In this document: positions 48,163 to 59,327 of the stretch, in pieces
How the letters are laid out: the number at the start of each line of letters is the position of its first letter
Numbering within the stretch: position 1 is the stretch's first letter
Source of the DNA: Fragilariopsis cylindrus CCMP1102
Lineage: Eukaryota > Bacillariophyta > Bacillariophyceae > Bacillariales > Bacillariaceae
Reading direction: 5' to 3'
Assembly (NCBI GenBank): GCA_900095095.1
Contig: FMBT01000340.1
Span: forward strand, 124,001-188,000
Length of the DNA: 64,000 bases
Position numbers and translations under genes: made by a program
The notes under the pieces: model-generated
Databases searched by the model: none
What the model was told of the DNA's origin: nothing
The model's input: the letters and a program-made list of their open reading frames with translations, nothing else

Positions 48163-50033
48163 TTATTTTTTCGCAATCTTGTCCAATTCGGCAAGCAAAA
48201 AATCACTAGCCATAATAGTTGCACTCGTTTCTGGACCTGATAGGCGTGTAGCGTAGCCAGTAGTACCATTATTGTCTTGGCCTAATCGTTTTCCTAATGC
48301 TTGCTTCATAACATTCACTAAGTCACCTTGTTCGATTTGTTTCCCATCCACTTTATTCGCAGCAGGTGTGGAATCTTTCAAGAAGGATGCATCCTCCTGT
48401 TTCATCACACCAGTTTGTTGCAAATCTTGTGCGATTTTGAGGGCCTCCATTTCTCGTCGATCCACTTTCACATCCGCAATTTCACCCCAATCCCGTAATC
48501 GTAACATGGTTTCTAACTTATCTACACCGATACCGGACAGGGTCTTTTCATTTTGTTTGTAGACTAATCCCGTGGGGATACCCCGTTGTGCTGCTCGGAC
48601 CTGATTGGTCCGTAGAATATTGATCATCGGCCAGGGTGATCGTCGTGCGTAGTTAGCAGCGGCGCCTTCTCCACCTCGTTCTCCACCGTCACGGAAGACC
48701 CAATGCGGATGGAAGAACACTAATTGGATAGCATCTTCTATGCCCAAGGCCGATAAAGGTTGTGTTAATGTCGTCGAAAAGTTTTCAAATATTTCTACAT
48801 TGTCCATACAAAATGCAGGTGCAACTAAAAGCGTCGTTGATAGGTCGTCTTCTGGTTGGGTTTCAACTCGAACAACTTCATCCCAATAGGCAGCATACAT
48901 ATCCTCCATCGTTGTGGATCGATCGGTAGCATAATACACAGGTCCTATCGGCAATCCTGCCTTATCAGCACCACTGGTAAAAGGACAAACACCCATATCA
49001 CTACAAATCTTTGCCACCCAATCTTTCGAAATTTGAATAATCTCTTCATCGTTATCTGGTAATTTATTCACAATTTCAGGTAACTGTACTACTACTTTTT
49101 TTTCTGCAGCAACACCACCCGCTGCAACATCTGCTGCTGTTTTATTCGCTAATGCCTCTAATTCATCCTGTTCGGTGGCTTCATCGATACCTTCATAACT
49201 CCATTCATCTTCATCGTCATCCCAAAATGGATCATATTCAAATTCCATACTATTGGGATCGGAACCAGGATTACGAAACGACTTCACCGTAAAACCATGT
49301 ATGGTACCATCCTTCACAAATGGTTGTAACGTCGTAGTAATACCAAAAAAATCACAAACGTCTTTACAGGCATCCAAATGAGCGGTAATTAAATTAAAAA
49401 ATCGTGGTGTCGTCAATTTCTCATGCATATTCGGGAATAACACTGTTTTCGTTTCCTGTATGATCGTTTGTTTCATATTATTCAATAACGAGAAAAAGAA
49501 GAATGAGAACGACGCCAGCAGTTGAACAAGTTTTTTCTTCTTTTTTTCCTTCTGGGAATCAAAGATTCCATCCAAAAAAGCGGTAGGCAAAATAACACCA
49601 CAATTCAATCAATCAATCAAGTCATATGCATATCCATATGCATCTGCACTCACACCTCGAACCATGTCATTTCCTTTAGCGATTAATTTCCATAATCCAG
49701 CCAGAAATTCTGTCGTTGTACGGGCTTGATCAATTGGGATTTCTGTTTCATCGTCATCTTCATTTTTGTTTTCTGCAGCAGCAGAGCAGCAGCAGCAGCA
49801 ACATCACCAGTCTTTACATCAGCATATAGTCGGGTCTGCGTCCGCTGATCCGTTATTATTGTTCTACTACTACTACTACAGATGTTATTTGTATGATATC
49901 TTGGGCTTTGTGATGAAGTAGTAGTACTAGTAGTGACGACATCATCAAATCGACGATTTACCGAAGAAAAGGCTGATATCTCTTGGTTATTATTAAACAG
50001 CAGGTACAAGGCTAATATGGCAGCATACACCAT
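48163..50033 (-). CDS. Plastid-targeted DUF1415 protein (two exons, one frame change)
   Basis: DUF1415 has no known function; it is widespread in bacteria and photosynthetic eukaryotes. Exon 1 is 50033-49654 and begins with a signal peptide ending ISAF-SS, a textbook diatom plastid motif. A 198-bp intron (GTGAGT at 49653, CAG before 49455) joins RG to ETKTVLFPN. Between the presequence and EFLAGLWKLIAKGN the frame changes by one inside a GCT repeat at about 49781-49800, most simply a lost base. Exon 2 (49455-48163) carries the family core: WVAKICSDMGVCPFTSG, TTLLVAPAFC, IQLVFFHPHWVF, NYARRSPWPMINILR and VYKQNEKTLSGIG. An acidic linker and a Lys-rich region lie before it. The long frame without intron reading into the intron is misleading. 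Confidence 0.78.
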
Positions 50034-50566
50034 GATTAGATTTATATTTTTCCGTCTTGGATGGGTTTAATATTGTAAAAAAGAGAGTTGATAAGAGCAA
50101 CTTACTTCAATTAAAAAGAATGGATGATGGGTGGTAAAGAAGTAATTTTTTTAAATTTTGCACATCAAAGAAGGCAATAATACCGGTAAGCGCTCTAGAT
50201 TTTTTGCCGGCTGTCTAATTTATACTAATCTCGGAATCTAACTAAAAAAAAAGTAGTAACGTACTGTACTAGTACAGTAGCACGTTCAGGCCAAGTAGCG
50301 ACGGACGAACAAGAACTCTCAATAAAATTTCATCGATTATTCAATTCGAGTGAGTCAATGAGAACATGCCGACAAAGAACAATAATATCTTTTCGGTGTC
50401 AACAACAACAAAAATCCATCTTGAATCTTGAATAAGTAACGTTACCGATGATATATGACCGACGCAGACAAGATAAATTAATAAATCATAAAATCCAAAG
50501 CATCCAAAAGGTGTACTGTAAGTACAGTTGTATCCCAGAAGCAAAACAAACGAAAGACACACCACC
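50034..50566. promoter_or_regulatory. Divergent promoter region between DUF1415 and LDH2-family genes
   Basis: The two genes are divergent with about 530 bp between starts, so this stretch should hold both promoters. It contains GTACTGTACTAGTACAGTA (50261-50279), a palindrome of a word common in intergenic DNA here, and GCGACGGACGAAC at about 50297-50309. Confidence 0.5.
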
Positions 50567-52112
50567 ATGAAGAAGGTATTTGTATATTTGTCTGCCTTTG
50601 CAATTATTGCGTCCTCCGTCCAGGCAGCTACAAGTCCACAAGTCCACTCCGTGCGGAACTATTGAGTTTGATTGGAAGTCCATCGGCTCATCTGGATACT
50701 AAAATTAGAAACGAATTCTCGACGAAATTACAAGCCTTTGCTATACACCCGATGTCGATCCATCGGATATCATCTTTGCAATTGGTGCGTCGTATTTGGG
50801 GTGATATCACGCCTTTAAAAAAGGCTGATGGTGGTAGTGTCGAAAAACCGGTGATTGTGGATTTTGCTTTCATGAAACAATTTATGAAAGATGTTTCCTC
50901 ACATACGGTTGTACGGAAGACCAAGCGGAGATCAGTAGTGAGGTTCTGATCGAATCGGACAAGCGTGGTATTGATTCACATGGATTAGGACGATTAAAGC
51001 CGATTTACTGTGATCGGATTGATAAAGGTATCCTATGGGCCAATAAACCAATTTCTATCATCAAGGAAACCGAAACTACGGCGTTGGTCGATGGTAATCT
51101 GGGATTAGGTTTTACATTGGACCCTATTGTATGGACTTGGCCATTCAAAAGGCAAAAAAGTACGGTGTGGGCTTTGTCGTCGCACAACGATCCACTCATT
51201 ATGGTATTGCTGGATATTATTCGCAAATGGCAGCGGAAGCAGGATGTGTTGGTTTTTCCGGTACCAATGCCCGTCCTTCCATCGCACCCACTTTCGGTGT
51301 AGAACCGATGCTTGGTACGTTACGCGAAATATCATGACATATAGATATACCGGACTTACTTTGTGTGCAAATCTGAAACGAATCACTACTATTCTTTTTT
51401 TCTCACACCAGTTAATGAATATTGTATAATATGATATAATATGATATGCTATATATATATAGGAACAAATCCTCTTTGTTTTGGTATCCCATCGGATGAA
51501 GAATTTCCATTTGTGATTGATTGTGCCACTTCTGTGAATCAACGTGGAAAAATTGAAAGATACGGTCGAGAAGGAGTATCCACTCCTCGAGGGGCCGTGA
51601 TTGATAACGAGGGTATTGAACGCACTGACACGGAAGGAATTCTTCGTGATATGGTCCTGGGGAAATGTGCGTTGACACCGGTCGGTGGAGCGGGAGATAA
51701 AATGGGAGGTTATAAAGGGTATGGTTGGGCGACTACGGTGGAATTACTGTGTACTGCGTTCCAATCTGGTCCCTTTGGAGAGGAAGTATGTGGAGTAGAT
51801 CGAGAAACCGGCCAACCAAAACCAATGCCATTAGGACATTTTTTCTTGGCAATTAATATCGAAAGTATCTGCTCCCTCCAGACCTTCAAAAGGAATACCG
51901 GGAACTTATTACGAGCATTGCGTGGCAGTATGAAATCCCCCAAGGGTCCTGGTAGAATATACACGGCAGGAGAATTAGAAAATGAAGCACGGATCTCTCG
52001 AACGGGTCAGGGTGGTATGCCCGTTCCCAAGGCACTACAACAGAATATGATCGATCTTCGGAATCAACATCCTAATTTGAAAGAAAAATATGGAACGCTT
52101 CCATTCGAATAA
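50567..52112 (+). CDS. LDH2/malate-lactate/ureidoglycolate dehydrogenase family protein, frame-changed
   Basis: Members oxidise 2-hydroxy acids such as malate, lactate or ureidoglycolate with NAD(P). The start at 50567 gives a signal peptide (MKKVFVYLSAFAIIASSVQA). Family motifs follow in order but in more than one frame: DIIFAIGASYLG, FLTYGCTEDQAEISSEVLIESD, GIDSHGLGRL (catalytic His), TTALVDGNLGLG, AQRSTHYGIAGYYSQMAAEAG, then a 148-bp intron (51315-51462) and TNPLCFGIPSDEEFP, ATSVNQRGKI, GGAGDKMGGYKGYGWA and GGMPVPKALQQ. I place frame changes at a G4 run (50798-50801, one extra), a T run (50894-50896, one missing) and a T run (51110-51113, one missing), with at least two more near 50655-50740 that I cannot pin down. 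All lie in or near homopolymers. The signal peptide implies secretory or plastid entry. Confidence 0.78.
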
Positions 52113-52766
52113 GAGCAAAAATAATGCCGGCCGCAGCCTTTAATTGATAATGATGTAATAAAATAAATGAACAAATTAATTGTGGATGATTTATCGTACA
52201 CTTTAATGATACTAATATATACTGACCAGAATTTTTTTGAAATGATGCATCGACTCATGCGCCCACCATCTATCCGATCGATTGATCTAGGCAGCGCAGC
52301 TAGCCAGCAAGAACCTTCGTCCAAGCAAAATAAGCTTATTTGATTACTAAACTATATCTAGTTAAGCACGCAGTATGCTGAATCGATGATCATTAATTCG
52401 ATTTCGATTATTCATTCTCATCATTTTAGTACGCTGTTACCACGCACGGTTTTCATCATCGCGGTGCATCGTTGAGCGACACAACTGTGACCTCAAGATC
52501 TGCACTATCCGTACATGTCATCGTTCCTACGGTAAGAATTACTACGATGTGACAGGAAATATTCTTTATGGGTATCTATATAATAATCAATAATGGCAGT
52601 AGGACTTATATTGAAGTATATTCTTACTGTTTTTAATGTAACATTATTAAAATAATTATACTATCATTGTCATTCATTTTTTTCCTTCAATTTCAATTTA
52701 ATCTCATTTTCAAATTTGCTGCGATGTACTGTAGAAGCTACAAAAATATTTAAACCTTTTAACTTT
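52113..52766. other. Intergenic region between convergent genes
   Basis: No gene seen. It should contain the 3' ends of LDH2-family and eIF2-beta transcripts. Confidence 0.45.
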
Positions 52767-53477
52767 TTAACCCTTCGCATTCCGTGCTGCACGACGATCG
52801 GCACGAGAGGTAGCATGATACCCACTTCGAATTTGTGCGACCGATCGTGTCGAACCACAATCAGAACATTCTAAGAAATGTAACCGTGTCGCGGAATTCT
52901 TTTCCAAGACCGTATTAGGTGATCGACACATCTCACACGTCACGTATTCGACGACGTATTTCCTGAGTAACGATTCAATATATTTGGGGACATACTTACC
53001 ACGAATAATTAAGCGTTGATTACCATCCATATTACCATCGGTACCCAATTCCGCAAAGAAGAACGCCATGACATGATTTGGATCACGTTGCATCATGGAA
53101 CAGATCTCTTGATAATTTACCCACATTGTTTTCTTACTTGTTAACATTTGCATTTGGGGTGGTTTAATATTCCGTTTTTTCTTTTCAATTAATGCTGGAT
53201 TGTTAGTAAGTAACAAATCCACTGCTAATCCTAATAATTCATCATACGTATACTCGGCCTTCCGATCAAAACTGTCTTCCACAATTTCTTGAGCAGAATC
53301 TTGTTCGGCCAGTAATGCTTGTTGAGCATTTAAATCGGCATCACTAAGAGCACCACCACCACTACTTCCTCCCTCCTTGGTTTTATCTTTTTTTTTCTTC
53401 TTTTTCTTTTTCGTCTTCGAAGAAAGATCCAACATCGCCGCCAGGTCGGCTTCTTCTTCGTGTTGTTCTTCCGCCAT
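52767..53477 (-). CDS. Translation initiation factor eIF2 subunit beta
   Basis: eIF2-beta is part of the eIF2 heterotrimer that brings initiator Met-tRNA to the 40S ribosome. The 236-residue single-exon product has one N-terminal poly-Lys block (residues 22-30; metazoan and yeast proteins have three), an acidic segment, then the core YTYDELLGLAVDLLLTNNP, KPPQMQMLTSKKTMWVNYQE, HVMAFFFAELGTDGN and RLIIRGKYVPKYIESLLRKY. The C-terminal zinc ribbon has Cys at 181, 184, 204 and 207. Length fits protist versions. The frame is intact. Confidence 0.95.
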   Translation of the reverse strand: MAEEQHEEEADLAAMLDLSSKTKKKKKKKKDKTKEGGSSGGGALSDADLNAQQALLAEQDSAQEIVEDSFDRKAEYTYDELLGLAVDLLLTNNPALIEKKKRNIKPPQMQMLTSKKTMWVNYQEICSMMQRDPNHVMAFFFAELGTDGNMDGNQRLIIRGKYVPKYIESLLRKYVVEYVTCEMCRSPNTVLEKNSATRLHFLECSDCGSTRSVAQIRSGYHATSRADRRAARNAKG

Positions 53478-54000
53478 GATAAATATTTCGTTCGTTCTTT
53501 CTATCTTGTAGCTGTAACAAGGATTAGATCAAAGAAATAAGTGGATGAATGAATGAATCAATATCGCCGTAATAGGGGTGGTTGCAACGTGCAAGAATGC
53601 GGCATTTTTCGTTGTGGAAAATCGTTTACGCCACACGAGTGCGTGATACAATAATTAATCCATCCAAACATGCATCATGCACATGGAGCCATGACATTCA
53701 GAGGCCTGCGATGCTCCATTTCATAATAATAAAAACAATACAATTAATTGTAAGATTCCGTATTCCTTTCAGTCTCCACTCAAGACTCAGAAACACGACT
53801 GAGAATATATCGATCCATCACATCGTCGCTTATTATTTTATTATTCTTTACAATTCCGCCTGAACACAATTCTTATTACATCAAATCATGACATGCATAT
53901 GCTGTCATCACACTTTCAAAGATATTGGCAGGCAGAGCAGAGCAGAGCAGAGCAGCGAGACTGAGTGCATTATTCTTTCAAGAAATATCCTCTATCCAAA
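53478..54000. other. Intergenic region between divergent genes
   Basis: Likely shared 5' region of eIF2-beta and the DNL protein gene. (AGAGC)n at 53931-53955 sits about 45 bp before the DNL start. Confidence 0.45.
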
Positions 54001-55005
54001 ATGAAGATTCATCGATACGATGAACAATGGATTTACCCCGTCCTGCTATTACTAATAGCCGGAATATATTATTCACAAGCTTTTATTATTATTTCATCTC
54101 GTCCCGCTATTATTATCAGTCGCAGCACATCATCAATAATCGTCATCGGCACGACGATTGTTGTAAACGAAAACGATAGTAGAATTCGGACAAGATTATC
54201 CTTATTAAATAACGACGACGGCAAAGATAATGACAGCATCAACGAGGATGATATTAATGACGACGACGAGGAAGAAGAAGAAGAAGAATCACGTTCCATT
54301 GGACTTCCCGCGTTGGGTCCTGCAGGAACATCATCCTCTCGCAACAACAACAACGATGATAATGATGGAACGACAACTACTCTTACCCTAAACACTGCGA
54401 ATTCGACAACAGCAACTATCACCACGATAGATGGCAGTAATAGCAATAATCAGAATATCTCATTCGTTTCCTCCAAATTCTCCTTACAATACACGTGCAA
54501 CGTTTGTGAACATCGAAATCGAGTCATCGTATCACGGATGGCATATCGAGAAGGGTAAGTGGTTATGTGTACTATCAGTATTTTGGTTGATTGATTGGTT
54601 GATTGATTGATACTACAGGCAAATAAATTAATTTGTGACACCTATCCCCACCCATCTTTCACTCGTCTCACTCTCCTTTCCATACCCATTTTTATATTTC
54701 TTTTATTCCACGATTTTTATGTTTATACTACGCTACACTATACTATACCCCCATCCATATATTATAATATATATACCAGTGTGGTAATTGCTATTTGTAA
54801 AGGTTGTACAGCGAAACATTGGATTGCGGATAACTTAGATCCGACCTTATCCGATACAAATATTGAAGAATATTTTGTATCACAGGGGAAGAAAGAGGAA
54901 CAAGTCACTAGAGTCAATGAAGATGTCTACGAAATAGAACGGGTATGGGGATTTACTACACCAGGAGAAATCACCAACGAATCGGGAGAGACAGTGTTAG
55001 AGTAG
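54001..55005 (+). CDS. DNL-type zinc finger protein (HSP70-escort/Zim17-like), probably plastid
   Basis: DNL zinc-finger proteins keep organelle HSP70 soluble and active. I chose the ATG at 54001, which gives a signal peptide (residues about 11-27) ending SQAF, a plastid-type site; an in-frame extension upstream has no ATG. Exon 1 is 54001-54554, the intron has GTAAGT and CCAG ends, exon 2 is 54780-55005; the product is about 259 residues. A long acidic, Asn/Thr-rich region lies between residues 57 and 150. The finger spans residues 160-205: FSLQYTCNVCEHRNRVIVSRMAY across the first half and VVIAICKGCTAKHWIADNL in the second, with Cys at 166, 169, 191 and 194 and the conserved HWIADNL. Mitochondrial localisation is the alternative. 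Confidence 0.88.
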
Positions 55006-55482
55006 CAGCAGTAGCAGTAGCAGTAGGAGTTAAGCTAGTATCACTATATTTTTACTATATTTTTCCTTTATCAATATACATGGGGCGGTTCCAAGGTAGG
55101 ATATACTACTATGTTATATGTATTGGACATAATATCATCTTTTACTTCCTCACAATACTTGGCTGTGATATATATCAGCACATCATCTACTGTAGTAACT
55201 TTAGATAATTTCTTTACCTGGTAAACCTTGAAAGGGATTTTCATATAGTAGTCTGAATTATTCTCATCGATAATAATATATGATACCATTCGCCATGCAA
55301 GTCTGGAAAGTTAGAAAGAATAACTGTAGCTGATACGATTGGAGGATCAAGGAAACTATGTATTTATATCGTTTTTATGTTTTGAGAGCTTTTTTTTCGT
55401 TCACAGTTTTGCAAAATCCAACAAATCCAACAAGACATTATACTAGTACAACCAAAAATCGAGGCAAGGCTTTACGGTAACG
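55006..55482. other. Intergenic region, no supported gene
   Basis: AGCAGCAGTAGCAGTAGCAGTAG at 55006-55028 follows the DNL stop codon directly. Otherwise AT-rich and featureless. Confidence 0.45.
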
Positions 55483-56664
55483 ATGTACTGTAACGATAAG
55501 ATAGGAAGGGTAGCCATGTCATTAATATTCTCCAAAAAGTGGAGCTGTAATAGTAGCGTTCATAGCAGTCATAGTCGGAGTCGGAGTAGTAGTAGTAGCA
55601 CTGGATTGCTGAAACTATTATCTTTCAGGATTTTTTTAGTATCGACCGTTCTTGTTTTATCATCCACGCTCGTTCTTATTTTTCTAGTCCACCCACTTGC
55701 ACTTGTCGTCGTAAACGACTGTGTCGGTGTCGACGGCTTTATTGTGGCCAAGAAGAAGAAAAGTCCAGCAGAGATTATTTCGCCATTGTCGCCGTCGTCT
55801 TCGTTTTCACCGTTAATAAAGCAACAACTACAACAGCAGGAACAGGAACAGGAACAAATGGAGAGTATGGATGATGCCCCTCATCCTCCTTCTCCGAGAG
55901 ACAAAGAAGAAGGAATAAATAATAATGATAGCAATCTCAATAACCTTGATTATGGGTATGATTATGATTCGAATCCCACCGTTTTTGGAGAAATCTTGAG
56001 GGGTGAATTATATCGTCCTATTCTAAAAGAATCTGATAATTTAATTGCATTTGAAGATCATAAACCGAAAGCAAAATTGCATGCACTTATTATACCAAAA
56101 CGATACATTCCAACAATTTTAGATTTAGATTTAGATGTCAATACTACCAATAATAATAATATTATTGGTATTGATACTGATACTGATACTGATATTGATA
56201 CTGATATCACAACAAACATAGCCACAAACAAAAAATCTCCACAGTCATCAATAATGAATATGTTATCATTACTAGAAGAAATGGAATCAACTGCGGAAAC
56301 TATCTTGAAGGAACGTTATCCAGAGGAATACAACAATAAGGATTATATAGTATGCTTTCATATACCACCATTTACTAGTGTCAATCATTTACATTTGCAT
56401 GTCTTAGCACCCGCGTCACAAATGACGTCATTCTACCGGTACGGGAAATACAATTGTGGCAGTGGCAGTAGTAATAATAATAATATTACTAAAAATAATA
56501 ATAATTACGATGTTCGATGGTGCACAAGTTTACAAGATGTATTACTACGTCTTCGTACTGGATTACCACCGACACCCTATAAGAAAGATGATAATTGGAC
56601 CACAATCTTATGTGATGCTACATCTTCGATACGCTCAATACTATTATCTTTTCTTACTCGATAG
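55483..56664 (+). CDS. HIT-family nucleotide-binding protein (HINT3-like)
   Basis: HIT proteins hydrolyse or transfer nucleotidyl groups using a His triad. The 393-residue protein has an N-terminal hydrophobic signal/anchor (about 43-80) ending near GVDGF, then a Ser/Gln/Asn-rich spacer. The HIT domain runs from about 166 to 330: FGEILRGELYRPILKESD, AFEDHKPKAKLHALIIPKRYI, FHIPPFTSVNHLHLHVLAP, with the triad H302-x-H304-x-H306 intact. The PPF..VNHLHLH pattern and a following LR-rich tail resemble HINT3/DcpS-type HIT proteins. A 45-residue low-complexity insert (Asn run and DT repeats, residues about 214-257) splits the domain between strands. A second Met at residue 12 could be the true start. 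Likely in the secretory pathway or plastid. Confidence 0.85.
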   Translation: MYCNDKIGRVAMSLIFSKKWSCNSSVHSSHSRSRSSSSSTGLLKLLSFRIFLVSTVLVLSSTLVLIFLVHPLALVVVNDCVGVDGFIVAKKKKSPAEIISPLSPSSSFSPLIKQQLQQQEQEQEQMESMDDAPHPPSPRDKEEGINNNDSNLNNLDYGYDYDSNPTVFGEILRGELYRPILKESDNLIAFEDHKPKAKLHALIIPKRYIPTILDLDLDVNTTNNNNIIGIDTDTDTDIDTDITTNIATNKKSPQSSIMNMLSLLEEMESTAETILKERYPEEYNNKDYIVCFHIPPFTSVNHLHLHVLAPASQMTSFYRYGKYNCGSGSSNNNNITKNNNNYDVRWCTSLQDVLLRLRTGLPPTPYKKDDNWTTILCDATSSIRSILLSFLTR

Positions 56665-57440
56665 CATATACTATACAGTAGATAGAAACCACACAAATAT
56701 AATAGTATTACTTGTTCTAGTCTACTTCTTACATCAAATGTAGCTAGCTAGACTACTACTATTTTTTGGGGATTCGAAAAGCCCTCATCTTTGTTTTTGT
56801 TCTTGTAGCCGAGCTGTCAGTTAATTATATACTGTACCCACATCTGTGATTGATTTACGAATGAATGAACGAAATAATAGACGGGTCTACCATGGTTAAG
56901 TACTGTAATCAAGATTCAATCTTTCGTTGGATCCTTCTTTTGGCGAAGAACTTTCGTCTCGGAATAAGAGTTCGTAGAAAGAGACATAAATCAAGTTCCC
57001 CGATGTACAGTAGGGGATTAAAGATCTGATCGTAGGGTAGAAATGGCCACATTGCAGTCAACTTACAGTAGATCAAATTGACGGTGAAAAATCTACCAAG
57101 CACAGATAGCCTTTACATTTTTTTTTTCTGTAGGAAGTCGATGACTTGCTGGTGGGTCTGCTTCCAACTGATGTCTTAGACCCGAGGCTATGGATATAGT
57201 TTAGTCTCACAAGAAGATGATATCGAAGCGAAGGAGTAAGTAACTCCAACCATAGCTGCCGCTTCCGGACGTGCAATGCTGGCGAGAAAGTGATGTATGA
57301 AGGTCAAGCTGGCGGACGGCTTCTATGAAGTGGTGCTGATTGATCGTAGTTACCATTGTATCTATTATTCTACAGCATTTTATTCTTATACTAATGCCGG
57401 AATTTCAATGGTATCTTCCAATTAATTATCTTTAATTATC
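56665..57440. other. Intergenic region between convergent genes
   Basis: No gene seen. TAGCTAGCTAG lies at 56741-56751. Short open frames on the minus strand (56909-57276) show no domain. Confidence 0.45.
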
Positions 57441-58142
57441 TTATACGGAATCAAGAATCTGAGCTCGCTTCGTTTCAAATTCTCTTTTGGTCAAGCTGTA
57501 TTTCATTTTGTCTAACTCTGCCAGCCGTTCCGCAGGCGAAGAAGCGTGAGCAGTAGTGGAAACAGCAACACCAATTGCATCTGCCTGTGCCATGGGAATT
57601 TCTGTATTGTGATTATTATTATTGCCGGTGTTGTTGTTGTTGTTGTTGTTGTTGGGCACATTGTTGCCAGTATTGTTAATGGACACCGCGATGTATTGGG
57701 TTGTGTAGGAATTATTGCGCCCACCACGGTATCGTTCAAAACGGACATGGAAGCTCAACTGAGGGTGACTGTGGGAAATGCTCTGGCAAATCTGTTGCAT
57801 TTTCGCCTTGACTGCACACATCACACAAAAATAGCAAGCAAAGGATATGAATACCACCACCATCATTACAGCTGGCAGGACAAAAATTGGAGTGTCCTCT
57901 AGGCCCATGGATAAAAAGCCAGAGAGTATGACACCAAGAAATATGATAAAGGTAACACCAAAAATACCCATGGAAATAGTCTTGGCAGTGTTTGCTGGCT
58001 CGAGTGCCGCGTCCATCTCGCTGCAAAACTTCTCCCATTCACGGTTCTGCAAGTAAGGCTGTAGGATGGCTGGTTTTGTTTGGTCAATACCAGCGCTGCC
58101 ACAACATGTGCCACTTGATAACTCTATTCTTGCGGATGACAT
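57441..58142 (-). CDS. Two-TM protein with C-terminal SHOCT-like motif
   Basis: A 233-residue single-exon protein. Two hydrophobic segments, about residues 56-78 and 86-112, lie between a short N-terminal helical region and a cytosolic-type region. The region PQLSFHVRFERYRGGRNNSY resembles a stretch in other diatom membrane proteins. An Asn-rich low-complexity stretch (about 158-185) is followed by ERLAELDKMKYSLTKREFETKR near the C-terminus, which matches the SHOCT pattern (Leu-x2-Leu, then a short helix ending in F...K). SHOCT is a short domain of unknown role that often ends membrane proteins. No enzyme activity is visible. Confidence 0.7.
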   Translation of the reverse strand: MSSARIELSSGTCCGSAGIDQTKPAILQPYLQNREWEKFCSEMDAALEPANTAKTISMGIFGVTFIIFLGVILSGFLSMGLEDTPIFVLPAVMMVVVFISFACYFCVMCAVKAKMQQICQSISHSHPQLSFHVRFERYRGGRNNSYTTQYIAVSINNTGNNVPNNNNNNNNTGNNNNHNTEIPMAQADAIGVAVSTTAHASSPAERLAELDKMKYSLTKREFETKRAQILDSV

Positions 58143-59210
58143 GTTGTGTACTGTAGTTGCTTTGGGTGTCTTTTGTTCCTGTGTTGTGTTGTGTTCGTTG
58201 TCTTTTTGTTTTTGTCTGCCGGTAAACTATCAACACTTGATGGGATTTTTTAGTCGTGGTACTCTGCTACAGTACTTAGCAGTTTCGAGGTCGTAGTATG
58301 CGACCTCTCACGATTTGGGATCGTGGCACGACTTGGTGTTCTTTGTCGTGTCGTCGAATCTACCATGAATCTATTATTCGGATTACGTAGTCGTACTATT
58401 AGTAGATATGTATCGAGGATACACAAATAATAAATAAAACTCGTTACTATTACCGCGGTACAGTACTAGTAGTTTTTAGGTGCAGTAGTTTGGTCTCGGA
58501 ATTTTTGTGTCCATTTCTTATCTATAGGGTCTCATCCTCTTTATTTCGAAACACGATGATGGGTGTAAAAGCTGGAATCTTCTGCAATCAGTTACTGTAG
58601 TTATAAAGGTTCTTTGTACTATTATTAGGATAGTATCTGCTACATAACTATAATATACTGTATGCCATGCCTACCTTTAGACTAATTGTATAGGATAGAT
58701 AGATTGGACTTGGTATTGCAATAGAATGTAATTGTGTGCTAGTACAGTACTTATTGCGTTAGTTGCGAGATGCTACACTCGTGACTAAACAATGAATCAG
58801 TCCCAGTGCACGCACTACTGTACAATAATAGGTCTTGTTGAAGTTTCGAAGTTGATCGGATGACGGACAGGCTAACAGTTTTCCAACAAATTCAAAAAAA
58901 AAAAATTACTAGAAAGGCGACAACATTGAACATGGTCATTAATTTATTTCATGTTACATTACATAAATTGAATATGTATTAAAGAATGTATGTATGATCT
59001 ACTGTACTGCATTGGAATTGATTCTTCTATAAATATCTAATCTCGACGCAGACAATCAACAACAATCAACAACAACCAACAGCCAACAACAAACAACAAC
59101 AACAACAACAACACCTGACGACATAATTCCGATCGGAGTTATCAAATAAAATATCGAACCTATTAGCTGTGTGGCCGAGTTTTGTCATACTGTACGACAA
59201 TTAACAACTG

Positions 59211-59277
<67 letters not shown>

Positions 59278-59327
59278 CGAAAGACTACAATACAATATAC
59301 GCAACACAAAATATTAGATAATACAAG
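58143..59327. other. Divergent promoter region with many TACTGTAC words
   Basis: No gene. It contains GACGGACAGGC at 58862-58872, several TACTGTA/TACAGTA words (58149, 58270, 58459, 58744, 58816, 59000, 59188) and, near its end, a long (AC)n tract listed next. It probably holds promoters of the SHOCT protein and the Orai-like gene. Confidence 0.5.
59212..59274. repeat. (AC)n microsatellite, about 31 units
   Basis: A perfect AC/CA dinucleotide run of about 63 bp ends about 54 bp before the start codon of the next gene, so it lies in its 5' leader or core promoter. Confidence 0.95.

Noticed and set aside
48272-49062. Plus-strand frames inside the DUF1415 gene
   Set aside because: Overlap a clearly coding minus-strand frame and have no domain.
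54069-54446. Ser-rich minus-strand frame
   Set aside because: Opposite strand of the DNL protein's low-complexity region.
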